A stretch of DNA of 64,000 nt from CBDHFF01 sp965262395 (GTDB lineage: Bacteria; Pseudomonadota; Alphaproteobacteria; Rickettsiales; Anaplasmataceae). The stretch lies in NCBI GenBank assembly GCA_965262395.1, contig OZ253531.1, forward strand, positions 1,054,001-1,118,000. Reading direction: 5' to 3'. The position numbers and the translations under genes are program-made. The first letter of the stretch is position 1; each line of letters starts with the position of its first letter. This document shows positions 27,572 to 37,636 of this stretch, piece after piece. Under the pieces are notes generated by a model that was not told where the DNA came from, made no database searches, and saw only the letters and a list, made by a program, of their open reading frames with translations.

Positions 27572-29125
27572 CTAATCAACCTTTGGCTGCTCATTAAAGC
27601 AATGAAAAGGCGGAGGAGAAGATAAAGTCCACTCTAGAGTATCTCCATTCCAGTAATTATCTTCAGCCTTTTTACCAAATTTCAAAGCATGAAATATTAC
27701 GAATAAAAAGAAAATAGCACTACCAAAGGATATATAAGAACCTATTGAAGAAACAAAATTCCACCCAGCAAAAGCATCTGGATAATCAGGAATACGACGT
27801 GGCATCCCCGCCAACCCTAAAAAATGCTGAGGAAAGAATGTAATGTTAACTCCTATGAAAGTTAACCAAAAGTGTATCTTACCTAAACATTCATTATAAC
27901 ACTTACCAGAAATCTTTCCGAACCAGTAATAAAAACCACAGAAAGCTCCAAACAACGCTCCAAGTGACATTACATAATGAAAATGCGCAACAACATAATA
28001 AGTATCATGAAATATAGGACTCAAACTACTATTTGACAACAAAACACCAGTAACACCACCCAAAGTAAATAAAGCAATAAAGCCAATAGCAAACAACATA
28101 GGCGTCTTCAAGCGTATAGATCCACCCCACATGGTTGCAATCCAACTAAAAACCTTAATCCCCGTAGGGACAGCTATAATCATTGTCGCAGCAGAGAAAT
28201 ATGCAAGAACCCCCACACTCAAACCAGTGGCGAACATATGGTGAGCCCAAACAACAGACCCCAATACTCCTATACCGATCATAGCATACACCATACCTAA
28301 ATAACCAAAAACTGGCTTGCTAGAAAAAGTAGAAATCACTTGACTAACTATCCCAAAGGCAGGCAAAACTATAATATAAACCTCAGGATGGCCAAAAAAC
28401 CAAAAAAGATGTTGGAACAAAACAGGATCACCACCGCCAGCGGGATCAAAGAAACTTGTACCAAAATTACGATCCGTAAGTAACATAGTTATAGCCCCAC
28501 CAAGAACTGGAAGAACAAAAACTAAGAGAGCCGCAGTCACTAATATCGACCAAACAAACAAAGGCATTTTATGCAATGTCATGCCAGGGGTACGCATATT
28601 GAATATAGTAACTATAAAATTTATAGCCCCTAATATCGAGGATATACCGGCCAAATGCAAACTAAATATTGCCAAATCCACTGATGGCCCAGCATGGTAG
28701 ATAGAGCTAGACAGAGGCGGATAAATCGTCCACCCAGTACCAGCTCCATCACCAACAAACAAAGAAAGAACCAACAATATAAAAGAAAAAAACAAAAGCC
28801 AAAAACTCACATTATTTAATCTAGGAAAAGCCATATCAGGCGCACCAATCATCAAAGGCACAAACCAATTACCAAAACCACCTGTCAAACCTGGCATAAT
28901 CATAAAAAACACCATAATTAATGCGTGCGCTGTAACCAAAACATTAAACAAATGATGATCACCTCCCAATATCCCTGGTCCAGGCTCCATCAACTCCATA
29001 CGCATAAGCACAGACATTAATGCACCTACTAATCCAGCGAAAATAGAAAAAATTAAATACAAAGTACCGATATCTTTATGATTTGTAGAAAACAACCACC
29101 GTTTCCAACCTTTAACCTCTGACAT
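27572..29125 (-). CDS. coxA: Cytochrome c oxidase subunit I
   Basis: Subunit I binds haem a, haem a3 and CuB, and reduces oxygen to water while pumping protons. Key features are visible: the N-terminal VLVTAHALIMVFFMIMPGL haem-ligand region, WFFGHPEVYIIVLPAFG with the CuB histidine and cross-linked tyrosine, VWAHHMFATGL with two more CuB histidines, and DTYYVVAHFHYVMSLGA with haem ligands. Twelve membrane helices are expected, and 517 residues is the normal length. The gene follows coxB by five bases, and ctaB follows it by two. The oxidase indicates an aerobic electron transport chain. Confidence 0.98.
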   Translation of the reverse strand: MSEVKGWKRWLFSTNHKDIGTLYLIFSIFAGLVGALMSVLMRMELMEPGPGILGGDHHLFNVLVTAHALIMVFFMIMPGLTGGFGNWFVPLMIGAPDMAFPRLNNVSFWLLFFSFILLVLSLFVGDGAGTGWTIYPPLSSSIYHAGPSVDLAIFSLHLAGISSILGAINFIVTIFNMRTPGMTLHKMPLFVWSILVTAALLVFVLPVLGGAITMLLTDRNFGTSFFDPAGGGDPVLFQHLFWFFGHPEVYIIVLPAFGIVSQVISTFSSKPVFGYLGMVYAMIGIGVLGSVVWAHHMFATGLSVGVLAYFSAATMIIAVPTGIKVFSWIATMWGGSIRLKTPMLFAIGFIALFTLGGVTGVLLSNSSLSPIFHDTYYVVAHFHYVMSLGALFGAFCGFYYWFGKISGKCYNECLGKIHFWLTFIGVNITFFPQHFLGLAGMPRRIPDYPDAFAGWNFVSSIGSYISFGSAIFFLFVIFHALKFGKKAEDNYWNGDTLEWTLSSPPPFHCFNEQPKVD

Positions 29126-29130
29126 AATTA

Positions 29131-29973
29131 TTAACCCTCCTCTACTCTTAATGAATTAACTGCAAAATTTTTGCCATTATTATTCTTAGCAAACTTTGCT
29201 TTTGCATCCTTTAACCATTCTTCATATTCATTGCGCTCTACAGCCTTAACAACAATAGGCATGAATCCATGATTTGCACCACACAATTCAGAGCACTGCC
29301 CATAATAAACTCCAGGCTTTTGAATATTAATCCAAATCTCATTTAATCTACCAGGAACTGCATCTTTTTTTACACCAAAAGATGGCACCGCCCAACTATG
29401 AATAACATCCGCCGCTGTAATTTGCACTCTAACATTTGTTTTAATAGGTAGAACTACCTGATTATCCACAGACAAAAGCCTAATATCACCATTGGCAATA
29501 TCTAATTCCTCATCCTTTTTTATGTAGCTATCAAAGCCAAATTCATCGTCAGGATAGTCGTAATGCCAATACCACTGATATCCAACAACCTTAAGAGTTA
29601 GATCACATTTTGGCATTATCTCTTGATAATACAACAACTTAAACGAAGGAACAGCAAGAATTCCTAGAATTATACATGGCACCAAAGTCCAAACAACCTC
29701 TATCATTGTATTATGTGAAGTTTTACTAGGCACAGGATTCCTCTTATGAGAAAATCTGTACAACACATAACCCATCAGAGCAAAAACAAAAATTGTTATT
29801 ACAAATACTACAATTAAAAGATAATTATGAAAATCATATAGACTTTCCATAACAGGAGTCGCAGGATCCTGAAGTCCCATTTGCCACGGCTTAGGAACAT
29901 CCGCACCAAGATCAATTGAGAACAAGGTGAGAAAAATAATAAAAAATAAATGCTTCAAATAACTCATAACCAC
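29131..29973 (-). CDS. coxB: Cytochrome c oxidase subunit II
   Basis: Subunit II accepts electrons from cytochrome c at its binuclear CuA centre on the periplasmic side. It has an N-terminal signal-like segment (about residues 1-24), two membrane helices (about 48-70 and 90-112), the aromatic patch YQWYWHYDYPDDEFGFDSY and the CuA site CSELCGANHGFMPI at about residues 227-240, with both cysteines, the histidine and the methionine intact. The first CuA histidine is in VIHSWAVPSFG. At 280 residues it is normal. It is the first gene of the leftward cox operon and lies divergent from the trpD-like gene. Confidence 0.97.
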   Translation of the reverse strand: MVMSYLKHLFFIIFLTLFSIDLGADVPKPWQMGLQDPATPVMESLYDFHNYLLIVVFVITIFVFALMGYVLYRFSHKRNPVPSKTSHNTMIEVVWTLVPCIILGILAVPSFKLLYYQEIMPKCDLTLKVVGYQWYWHYDYPDDEFGFDSYIKKDEELDIANGDIRLLSVDNQVVLPIKTNVRVQITAADVIHSWAVPSFGVKKDAVPGRLNEIWINIQKPGVYYGQCSELCGANHGFMPIVVKAVERNEYEEWLKDAKAKFAKNNNGKNFAVNSLRVEEG

Positions 29974-30267
29974 CTTTCCTCCTATATATCAAGGCACAAA
30001 CAATAAATTAACTCGAAAGAAAGATTTATACCATCGTATCATGGATACTTCTATACAATTATTAAAATAAAGTAAAGAGATAAACCGAACTTTTTTTAAA
30101 AAATCTTATACCAAATATAGAAATACACGAACACATAATACTTATCAACAAATAATTCAATGCATTAATGTAAGACAAGATACAAACTGAAGGAATAAAA
30201 TGAACAAAATTGACATTATATCAATCATACTATAAATTGTACGTCAATTTAAGATGGTGAACAGCAA
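29974..30267. other. Divergent intergenic region coxB / trpD-like gene
   Basis: These 294 bases separate divergently transcribed coxB and the trpD-like gene. They are very AT-rich and hold no ORF that I can support. Promoters for both directions must lie here. A candidate for the rightward gene is listed at 30210-30236. Confidence 0.5.
30210..30236 (+). promoter_or_regulatory. Candidate promoter of the trpD-like gene
   Basis: A perfect -35 hexamer TTGACA (30210-30215) is followed 15 bases later by TATAAA (30231-30236). The transcription start would fall about 20 bases before the ATG at 30268. The spacer is slightly shorter than ideal (17). It was called by eye in AT-rich DNA, where chance matches to the -10 element are frequent. 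Confidence 0.4.
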
Positions 30268-31275
30268 ATGTCAGAAATTAAAAAATACATAAAAAAACTT
30301 CTGCTAAACCAATCTTTAACCACCGAAGAAATGACAAGATCAATGCAAATCATATTTAAATGTAGTGCGACACCAGCGCAAATCTCATCATTCTTTACTT
30401 TATTGAAAATCAAAGGAGAATCATCAGATGATCTTCTTACAGCTTATGGCGTATACAAGGCACATAATGTTCAATATTTAAGCAAAAAAGATGTTCTAGG
30501 CATTGTTGACTTAACCGGAGAACATACAATATCATTATCATTTTCTACCGCTTTAATTCTTTCAGCACTAGATATACCCACCATGATTAATATGTACTCT
30601 CCATTTTCACAAAATAATGAAAAAATATTGAATGCCTTAAACATTCAACCATTGACCACATCAGGAAAATGCGGAAGATCAATAGAATCAACAAATTTAT
30701 GCATAGCAAAAATTGATAATAGCAGCAAGATTTGTAGATTTTTATCACCAATTCTGCAAGAAATAGATTTTCTCAGTATATATAATATTATTGCACTAAT
30801 TACTTCGTCTGTGTCTCTTAAGTATTTAATCATAAAAACAGAAAATATTGCACAAGCAGAAAATATTGCCAAAATAATGCAACATATAGGAATAACAAAG
30901 GCTTTACTGATACACAACAGCAATAATTGTAATGACCTGCCCATTACTTGTGCAGGAAAATCCCATATAATAGAAGTTAATAACGGCATGATACGCCAAT
31001 ATAATTTTGAACCACCTGAACAACTATGTGGGGCAGAAATTAAACTTTCAACAAGAAGTAGAGACGCAGCAAATGAAATTAAAAATCTTGCTAACGGAAC
31101 TCACTCGGTGATATTTGAATCAATCCTATTGAATGTAATAACTATACTAACACTCATAAAAGAAAATAACTATTTCTCACAATCGGTGCTGAAAATAAAA
31201 GAAGAAATAAATAATGATAAACTTAGTGAGGTCCTACGAACTTTTACCGCTGAAAACTCCTTGCTAACAACTTAG
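30268..31275 (+). CDS. Degenerate anthranilate phosphoribosyltransferase-like protein (TrpD fold)
   Basis: The overall pattern matches TrpD, which normally transfers phosphoribose from PRPP to anthranilate in tryptophan synthesis: an N-terminal helical part with LTTEEMTRSMQIIF and TPAQISSFFTLLKIKGES, then an alpha/beta part. The catalytic marks are lost, however. The PRPP loop GTGGD is DLTGE at residues 81-85, and the usual KHGN segment is MINMYS near 106-111. The protein is 335 residues, the normal TrpD length, and the frame is intact, so it may keep a different function. No other trp gene is in the window. Substrate and activity cannot be stated. Confidence 0.65.
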   Translation: MSEIKKYIKKLLLNQSLTTEEMTRSMQIIFKCSATPAQISSFFTLLKIKGESSDDLLTAYGVYKAHNVQYLSKKDVLGIVDLTGEHTISLSFSTALILSALDIPTMINMYSPFSQNNEKILNALNIQPLTTSGKCGRSIESTNLCIAKIDNSSKICRFLSPILQEIDFLSIYNIIALITSSVSLKYLIIKTENIAQAENIAKIMQHIGITKALLIHNSNNCNDLPITCAGKSHIIEVNNGMIRQYNFEPPEQLCGAEIKLSTRSRDAANEIKNLANGTHSVIFESILLNVITILTLIKENNYFSQSVLKIKEEINNDKLSEVLRTFTAENSLLTT

Positions 31276-31396
31276 CTCCTTGATAACAAACTCCTTGCCT
31301 ACTGAAAAATAAAATGATAGATTTTCTTTCAAACAAAAAAGTGACAGACTCTTTGATGTTACTTTATTTTCACTAACAAGCTTACTAAAGATCTCT

Positions 31397-33187
31397 ATGT
31401 TTCATCCGATTGTTGTTCTCCCGCTTATGTTGCTTACAATAATATTGCGAAGCATGGGAAGTAATAATATTGTAGCCTCAACTCCTATAATATTATTCTT
31501 TATCTACTCTATAGCAACCTACCCGCTATACTTATTTTTTGTATTATTTGCAGTGTCAGTGTCATCGTTAATACTTGTTAGAAATGGAGACAATAGATTG
31601 CTAAATATAATGATAGCGTCATTATTAATTGCAAGCATGCTAGGGCTACCTTTTTCAGAAATTGTAATACAAATATCTAGCTATAATATTTCATTTTGGA
31701 AGTTCCACCATTACAACCTTTATATAATGCCATGTTTCTTATTAGTTGCCCTAATATGGCTAACAAATTCTTCTGAGAGCGAAAATATACCTAAGAAAGG
31801 AGCAGCCTTATTACACACCCTAGGAGCAATAGGAACCATAATGGCTGGTGACATGATTGCACTATTAATATCATTCGAAATTGCAACGGTAGGAGCTATA
31901 TATCTTGTATTAACTAGCAATAACTCATTAGAACATAGCATGAATTATATCAAGGCTCATATATTGGGTGGTATATTAATGCTGGTGGGAACAATAGGGC
32001 AGATTGCTCATACCAACTCCTATGATCTGTTGCATATAACAAGCTCTTTTAATGAATATACTATATATCAGATACTTCTATTACTTGGACTATTAATTAA
32101 TTGCGCTGCGTTTCCTTTTTGTAATTGGATGACCAATACATATTCTACTGTATCTTCAAATGTGAATATTATATTTACTGCATTTACTACAAAAATAACC
32201 TTATTTACTTTGAATGTTTTATTTCAAGGAAATGAGATGCTGATATATATTGGATTATGCACATCATTTTATGGAATAATGAACACATTCTTAGAGAATA
32301 ATATAAAAAAAATTATATGCTATGCATTGCTCTCCACAATTGGCACGATGATTACACTAATAGGTATTAATGCTCCATTCACAGATATGGCCATAGCAAT
32401 ATTAATTATTGCAGGCATCATATATCAAGCAATTCTTTTCAAAATTGCAAATATTGCAGAAAAACATGCTGGTATAATAAAGCTACAAGATGCATCTCAA
32501 TACAATATGATCAAATCCATGCCACTTCTTATTATTCCTATTTTTATAGCTACCTTATCCTTAACCTCTGTACCATTTTCTATGAGTTTTCTTGCTAAAT
32601 CCATACTTAACTCGGCTGAACATCAATCAATATTTTTAATTATAAAAATTATGAATATAGCACTATTTGCTAGCATGAAACTAAGATTTACAACTATGCT
32701 TTTTTTCAATACAGATAAATCTGCCCAAATAAAGAAATTTAATATACCAATAATAAATTTATATATATTAACAATAATAGCTATTATATTACCCATATTA
32801 GTGCACTCTAATATGTCATACGTATTCGAATATTCTATCTCAGATCATCTTAATTTAATTACATTCATATTAACAATATTATTGCCTTTCTTAGTATTTA
32901 TAATGATCAAAATAATACTCAAACGATCAAATTGCTCTTTAGATAATCTCAGGGCATTTGATCTATATTGCTTGACAAAGCCAGTTAATCTATCATTAGA
33001 AAAATTACTTCTTTGGTTTTATAAAATACCCGCACAACCTATCAAGAATTATGTTGAATTTTTAACTAGTTATCTCAATAAAATTAATATATTATCTACC
33101 AGGTGCCTTGCTGGCTCTACTTTGGTGATTGTTTTTCTTGTTATGTTTATTGTAATTTCTTTAATGGTGGTCAAATATTATGTTTAG
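31397..33187 (+). CDS. Proton-translocating NADH:quinone oxidoreductase / Mrp antiporter-type membrane subunit
   Basis: This is a very hydrophobic protein of 596 residues with about 14 membrane segments. The core GDMIALLISFEIATVGAIYLV (about residues 150-170) and the segment with HSMNYIKAHILGGILMLVG resemble the antiporter-like subunits NuoL/M/N and MrpA/D, where the glutamate and lysine in these segments carry protons. It could be an orphan NuoM/NuoN-type subunit or an Mrp-like sodium/proton antiporter subunit; choosing would need a tree. No other nuo or mrp gene is nearby. Its last eight bases overlap the start of ffh. Confidence is high for the superfamily only. Confidence 0.75.
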   Translation: MFHPIVVLPLMLLTIILRSMGSNNIVASTPIILFFIYSIATYPLYLFFVLFAVSVSSLILVRNGDNRLLNIMIASLLIASMLGLPFSEIVIQISSYNISFWKFHHYNLYIMPCFLLVALIWLTNSSESENIPKKGAALLHTLGAIGTIMAGDMIALLISFEIATVGAIYLVLTSNNSLEHSMNYIKAHILGGILMLVGTIGQIAHTNSYDLLHITSSFNEYTIYQILLLLGLLINCAAFPFCNWMTNTYSTVSSNVNIIFTAFTTKITLFTLNVLFQGNEMLIYIGLCTSFYGIMNTFLENNIKKIICYALLSTIGTMITLIGINAPFTDMAIAILIIAGIIYQAILFKIANIAEKHAGIIKLQDASQYNMIKSMPLLIIPIFIATLSLTSVPFSMSFLAKSILNSAEHQSIFLIIKIMNIALFASMKLRFTTMLFFNTDKSAQIKKFNIPIINLYILTIIAIILPILVHSNMSYVFEYSISDHLNLITFILTILLPFLVFIMIKIILKRSNCSLDNLRAFDLYCLTKPVNLSLEKLLLWFYKIPAQPIKNYVEFLTSYLNKINILSTRCLAGSTLVIVFLVMFIVISLMVVKYYV

Positions 33188-34556
33188 TGCATTAAAAGAT
33201 AAAATAGGCGGAGCTATTTCTAAATTTAGGAATCCGTCAATGATGTCTGAGGCTGATATAAAATCAATAATCAGAGATATACGCATGGCCTTGCTTGATT
33301 CTGATGTAGCTTTGCCAGTTGTAAAAAAATTCTCTTCTAATTTATTAATAAAAATGAATGAAGCAGAAATAAGAAACTCAACTAATCCATATCAAAAAAT
33401 AATAACAATCACAGAAAGTATCATAACAGAATTATTAGGAGAGCAAGCCAACGAAATATACATTAAAAAAGATACTCTGCACCCCACATTCATAATGATG
33501 GTAGGATTGCAAGGATCAGGAAAAACAACTTCAACAGCAAAACTTGCCCTATTGTTCAAGAAGAAAGGTATTAAAGTACTTCTTGTGTCATTAGATGTAT
33601 ATAGGCCTGCAGCAATGAAGCAATTACAAATACTTGGCGAGCAAATAGAGGTTGATGTACTGGATACATCTGGAAAATCTATAAAAGATATAGTGAAATC
33701 TGCAAAAGATGCAGGACAAAAGTACAATGCTGTGATCCTTGATACAGCCGGTAGAACACAGATCAATACTGAAATGATGGATGAAGTATTATTTATAAAA
33801 GATGAATTAGCTCCAGCTGAAAGAATTTTGGTGGCAGATTCAATGTTGGGACAAGAATCCGTTAATATTGCCAGCACATTCAACAACAAATTAAAACTCA
33901 CTGGTATTATCTTAACGAAGATCGATGGAGACACCAAAGGTGGTGCTGCAATATCAATGAAATCAGTTACTAATGTACCTATAAAATACCTTTGCACTGG
34001 AGAAAAAATTACAGAAATTGAAATATTTCATCCAGATAGAATATCAAAGCGAATATTAGATATGGGAGACATTACCTCTTTGATGGAAAAGGCAAACGAG
34101 GCAATCGGTCAAGATAACGTTGATAGCATGGCCAAAAAAGTTAAAGACGGAAAATTTGATTTAAATGATATGGAGTCTCAGTTAAAGGCAATATCTAAAA
34201 TGGGCGGAATAATGAAGCTTATCAATCTTATGCCAGGCAACAATATGCTAAAAGATAAAATTCTGAAAGGAAAAGATGATAATAAATTCAAGAGACAGCT
34301 CGCAATATTGCTATCTATGACCAAAAAAGAGAAAAACAGTCCCGAAATTATAAATTTCTCACGGAAAAAGAGAATTGCCGCTGGTTCTGGATCTCAAGTT
34401 AGTGATATAAATTCTCTATTAAAGCAGCACAAACAAGTCCATGGTTTTATCTCGCAGGTAACCAAAATGGATAAAGGAAAAATGAAAAATATGGAAAAAA
34501 TGATGTCTAAAAATGGTATGGGCATGATGCCTGGTGGGATGCGTACTCCAAAATAA
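33180..34556 (+). CDS. ffh: Signal recognition particle protein Ffh
   Basis: Ffh (SRP54) binds signal sequences on ribosomes and the SRP RNA, and hands nascent membrane proteins to FtsY. The GTPase P-loop GLQGSGKTT is at residues 109-117, followed by LVSLDVYRPAAMKQL, DTAGRTQ and KIDGDTKGGAA (about residues 185-260). The methionine-rich M domain has the RNA-binding segment NRKKRIAAGSGS-like FSRKKRIAAGSGSQV and ends with GMGMMPGGM. The 458-residue length is standard. It overlaps the end of the membrane-subunit gene by eight bases, and its stop overlaps the next gene's ATG (TAATG). Confidence 0.98.
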   Translation: MFSALKDKIGGAISKFRNPSMMSEADIKSIIRDIRMALLDSDVALPVVKKFSSNLLIKMNEAEIRNSTNPYQKIITITESIITELLGEQANEIYIKKDTLHPTFIMMVGLQGSGKTTSTAKLALLFKKKGIKVLLVSLDVYRPAAMKQLQILGEQIEVDVLDTSGKSIKDIVKSAKDAGQKYNAVILDTAGRTQINTEMMDEVLFIKDELAPAERILVADSMLGQESVNIASTFNNKLKLTGIILTKIDGDTKGGAAISMKSVTNVPIKYLCTGEKITEIEIFHPDRISKRILDMGDITSLMEKANEAIGQDNVDSMAKKVKDGKFDLNDMESQLKAISKMGGIMKLINLMPGNNMLKDKILKGKDDNKFKRQLAILLSMTKKEKNSPEIINFSRKKRIAAGSGSQVSDINSLLKQHKQVHGFISQVTKMDKGKMKNMEKMMSKNGMGMMPGGMRTPK

Positions 34557-36976
34557 TGGAAAGCTATAACAACAGCATACTTAATGAAGTAACCTGGGTA
34601 TCAGCCTCGGCTGGCACAGGAAAAACAACATCATTGGTGCATAGAGTTATTGAGCTATTAAATTATAAAGCAACAAATATAGTTTGTATTACATTTACAA
34701 AATCAGCAACAAAAGAAATAAAAAATAGAATTGATCAGGAGCTATGCAGAGTATTAATGCTATCCGATGAGCAAATATATAAAGAGATAAACTATATCCC
34801 CAAAGAAAAAATCAATATCTTTAATCTTAGAACAGCAATAAACAAAATAAATTATAATCAGGATATACTGCAAGTTCACACAATACATTCTTTTTGCTAT
34901 AGAATCATTAAAAATTTTGCATTAGAGGCAAACCTGAGCCCTAATATAACAATATTCGACCCAATAGAACAAAATCTAATAACAGATGAAATAATAAATA
35001 CGGATCTATACATTGCAGCTAAGTACATCAATAAGCCGATTGGTCAACTCCTAAGAAATTTACAAAAAGTCATATTTCATGCCAGCAACGCTCAAAATAT
35101 CAATCATATATTAGTGGAAATAATAAATCAAAGCGGCAACGTATATAAAGAGATCAACTCAATTGAAAATATAAAAATACGCAGGATAATATCCTCCTTA
35201 ATCAGAAAAATAGAACAAAATCTAATAACAGATGAAATAATAAATACGGATCTATACATTGCAGCTGAGTACACCAATAAAGAGATTGGTCAATGTCTAA
35301 GAAATCTACCAGAAACCATATTTCATCCCAGTAACGCTCAAAATATCAATCGTATATTAGTCGAAATAATAAATCACAGCGGTAACTTAGAGAAAAAGAT
35401 CAGCTCAATTGAAAATATAAATCTACGCAGGATAATATTATTCTTAATCAGCAAATACGAATTGGATAAAAAAGTAAAAAATAAAATAGATTACAAAGAT
35501 ATAATAGAGAAGGTGAAATATTTATTGTTAGAATCAGAGCATAAAGACGGAATTAAATATGACTTAAATCGTTCAGTACAACATCTCTTAATTGATGAAA
35601 CTCAGGACAACAGCAAGGCACAATGGGATATTATTAATGCACTTTATGAAGACTCAATTGCACAACATGAAAACGACATAAATAGAAGCCTATTCATTTG
35701 CGGAGACATAAAACAGTCTATTTATAGCTTTCAGGGTGGGAATTACAAATTATTCTCTCAAAACAAAAAAGACCTCGAGGAACAACTACCTTTTGTGGGT
35801 AAAAAGGTAAATAACCTGGAATTAAATAAATCTTACCGCTCAACAGAAAATATCATAAAATTTGTGAATATGATCTTCGAAAATAATTATCAAGAATATT
35901 TCAATAATACCTACACAACGCATATAGCCAACAGAAATATTAGGGGCATAGTTGAAATATGGCCCATAATTGATAAATATAAGAAACCAAGCTATAAGAA
36001 ATGGCAAGTCAATTACATCGACAACATAAGCAATAAAAATATATTAGCTGAACAAATAGCCAGTAAAATAAAACATATGATATCGAATAATCATATCATT
36101 TTATCCACAGGAAAGCCCGCACAGAAATCAGATTTCATGGTATTAATAAGAAAAAGATCAGATTTTGTTAGTCTTTTAATGAATAAATTAAAATTAAAAA
36201 ATATCCCAGTTCTTGGACCAGAAAACGAACTATTAAAGAAAAATATAGTATCAGCTGATTTAATAAACTTTGGTAAATTTTTACTACAACCACACAACAA
36301 TTTCTTATTTGCGACCGCTCTAAAATCAAGTCTATTCATGTATAGCGAACAAGACTTACTTTTATTAAAGACATGCAATGACTATCCGTCTATGCTCTCG
36401 AAAGCAATTAGTAAAAAAATATTCCACGATATTATTGATATTTATAAATATGCTAAAAATATGGAATCATTGTCTATTTTTAGACTATATCGCTATATTA
36501 CAGCCAAATGTAGAGATAATATTGCCTCAAGATTAGGAAATGAAAATTTAGATATACTGGACAATTTTTTATCAATTACACTCAAATTTGAACTTGAGAA
36601 TATCCCTTCTTTACAAAAATTTATTCACTGGATCGATAATAACGATATTACTATTAAATATAATAAAAACAACAACGCAGTACGAATTATGACGATACAC
36701 AGCGCCAAAGGCCTGCAATCTCCCATAGTCTTCTTAACTGATACTAACTCTATTCCAAAAAGTGACAATGAATATGACGAATACATAAGGTTATTATATG
36801 TAGCAATAACACGTCCAGCAGATGAGCTATACATAACAGGATATTTGGATGATGGTGGAAAAGGTAGCAAAGTAATCGAAGGTTCTTGGTATGGAATAGT
36901 CAGCAATGACGATATAAAAACACAAATGAAATCAAGAACCAATGATGATGGGACTATAATTTACTATATATCTTAA
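34556..36976 (+). CDS. UvrD/AddA-type superfamily 1 helicase without nuclease domain
   Basis: Motif I SASAGTGKTTSL is at residues 17-28, IVCITFTKSATKEI follows at about 41-54, the DExD-like LIDETQD lies at about 350, GDIKQSIYSFQGG at about 384-396, and the C-terminal IMTIHSAKGLQSP and RLLYVAITRPADELYITGY complete a UvrD/Rep-type helicase. The pattern is closest to AddA, a break-repair helicase-nuclease of about 1100-1200 residues. This protein stops at 806, shortly after the last helicase motif, so the C-terminal PD-(D/E)XK nuclease is absent. Residues 137-300 contain two tandem copies of an 82-residue block. Whether it still works as a helicase, or with another AddB protein, is unknown. The gene is coupled to ffh. 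Confidence 0.8.
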   Translation: MESYNNSILNEVTWVSASAGTGKTTSLVHRVIELLNYKATNIVCITFTKSATKEIKNRIDQELCRVLMLSDEQIYKEINYIPKEKINIFNLRTAINKINYNQDILQVHTIHSFCYRIIKNFALEANLSPNITIFDPIEQNLITDEIINTDLYIAAKYINKPIGQLLRNLQKVIFHASNAQNINHILVEIINQSGNVYKEINSIENIKIRRIISSLIRKIEQNLITDEIINTDLYIAAEYTNKEIGQCLRNLPETIFHPSNAQNINRILVEIINHSGNLEKKISSIENINLRRIILFLISKYELDKKVKNKIDYKDIIEKVKYLLLESEHKDGIKYDLNRSVQHLLIDETQDNSKAQWDIINALYEDSIAQHENDINRSLFICGDIKQSIYSFQGGNYKLFSQNKKDLEEQLPFVGKKVNNLELNKSYRSTENIIKFVNMIFENNYQEYFNNTYTTHIANRNIRGIVEIWPIIDKYKKPSYKKWQVNYIDNISNKNILAEQIASKIKHMISNNHIILSTGKPAQKSDFMVLIRKRSDFVSLLMNKLKLKNIPVLGPENELLKKNIVSADLINFGKFLLQPHNNFLFATALKSSLFMYSEQDLLLLKTCNDYPSMLSKAISKKIFHDIIDIYKYAKNMESLSIFRLYRYITAKCRDNIASRLGNENLDILDNFLSITLKFELENIPSLQKFIHWIDNNDITIKYNKNNNAVRIMTIHSAKGLQSPIVFLTDTNSIPKSDNEYDEYIRLLYVAITRPADELYITGYLDDGGKGSKVIEGSWYGIVSNDDIKTQMKSRTNDDGTIIYYIS
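34964..35455 (+). repeat. Internal in-frame 246-bp duplication in the AddA-like gene
   Basis: Two adjacent blocks, 34964-35209 and 35210-35455, share the same order and most residues (IEQNLITDEIINTDLYIAA, then FH-SNAQNIN, VEIIN-SGN, SIENI, RRII). The period is 246 bases, or 82 codons. Copies have diverged in both DNA and protein, and the beginnings remain nearly identical, so the duplication is old or partly homogenised. Confidence 0.9.
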
Positions 36977-37187
36977 TGAGATATAATATAAGCTCCATAA
37001 AAATCAGTAATTAATTATCTTTAAAACAATTAAAAATAATTTGAATGATAAAAACTCATAACTACATAAAATAATTGATGCAGCATACTTTTATCAAAAA
37101 ATGAATATCACCTAACAAAGAGATAATCTATCTCTAGCATAAAGTTATACTAAAGATTTAATTATTTAAGATAACAATCTTCACTTA

Positions 37188-37607
37188 TTAAGAAGTTTTC
37201 TTTGGCTTTCTCTCAGGTATACGAATCTTACCTATTTTATCACGCAAATAATAAAGTTTCGCTCTTCTAACTCTACCAGTTTTCATGACTTCAAGCTTGT
37301 GCAAAACAGGAGAATACACAAGGAAGGTTTTTTCAATATCAATACCATTACTAATCTTTCTTACAGTGAAATTAGTTCTAGAAGATTTTTTTCTAATTGC
37401 TATACATATTCCTTCAAATACCTGTCTACGACCAGCAGAAGATTTTTTTCCAGTAGTCTTTTTACTTGTATCTACTGTAACATTAATATCAAGATTAATA
37501 TGAACCTTTAATGTATCACCAACTCTAAAATCAGGCAAAGGATCCTTATTTTCCATCTGTTTTTCTATACATTTCTGCTCAAATTTCTTTAGAATATCAC
37601 CGATCAT
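37188..37607 (-). CDS. rplS: Ribosomal protein bL19
   Basis: L19 lies at the interface of the ribosomal subunits. Typical segments are FRVGDTLKVHINL, FEGICIAIRKKSSRTNFTVRKISNGI, the central IEKTFLVYSP-L-KLEVMKTGRVRRAKLYYLRD and the basic tail ERKPKK. The 139-residue length is somewhat above the usual 115-130 because of an N-terminal extension and a small basic insertion (VDTSKKTTGKKSSAGRR at about residues 42-58). It is the last gene of the rpsP-rimM-trmD-rplS operon, 29 bases after trmD. Confidence 0.97.
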   Translation of the reverse strand: MIGDILKKFEQKCIEKQMENKDPLPDFRVGDTLKVHINLDINVTVDTSKKTTGKKSSAGRRQVFEGICIAIRKKSSRTNFTVRKISNGIDIEKTFLVYSPVLHKLEVMKTGRVRRAKLYYLRDKIGKIRIPERKPKKTS

Positions 37608-37636
37608 CTCTTTAACCCCTATTTAATTTTATTAAA

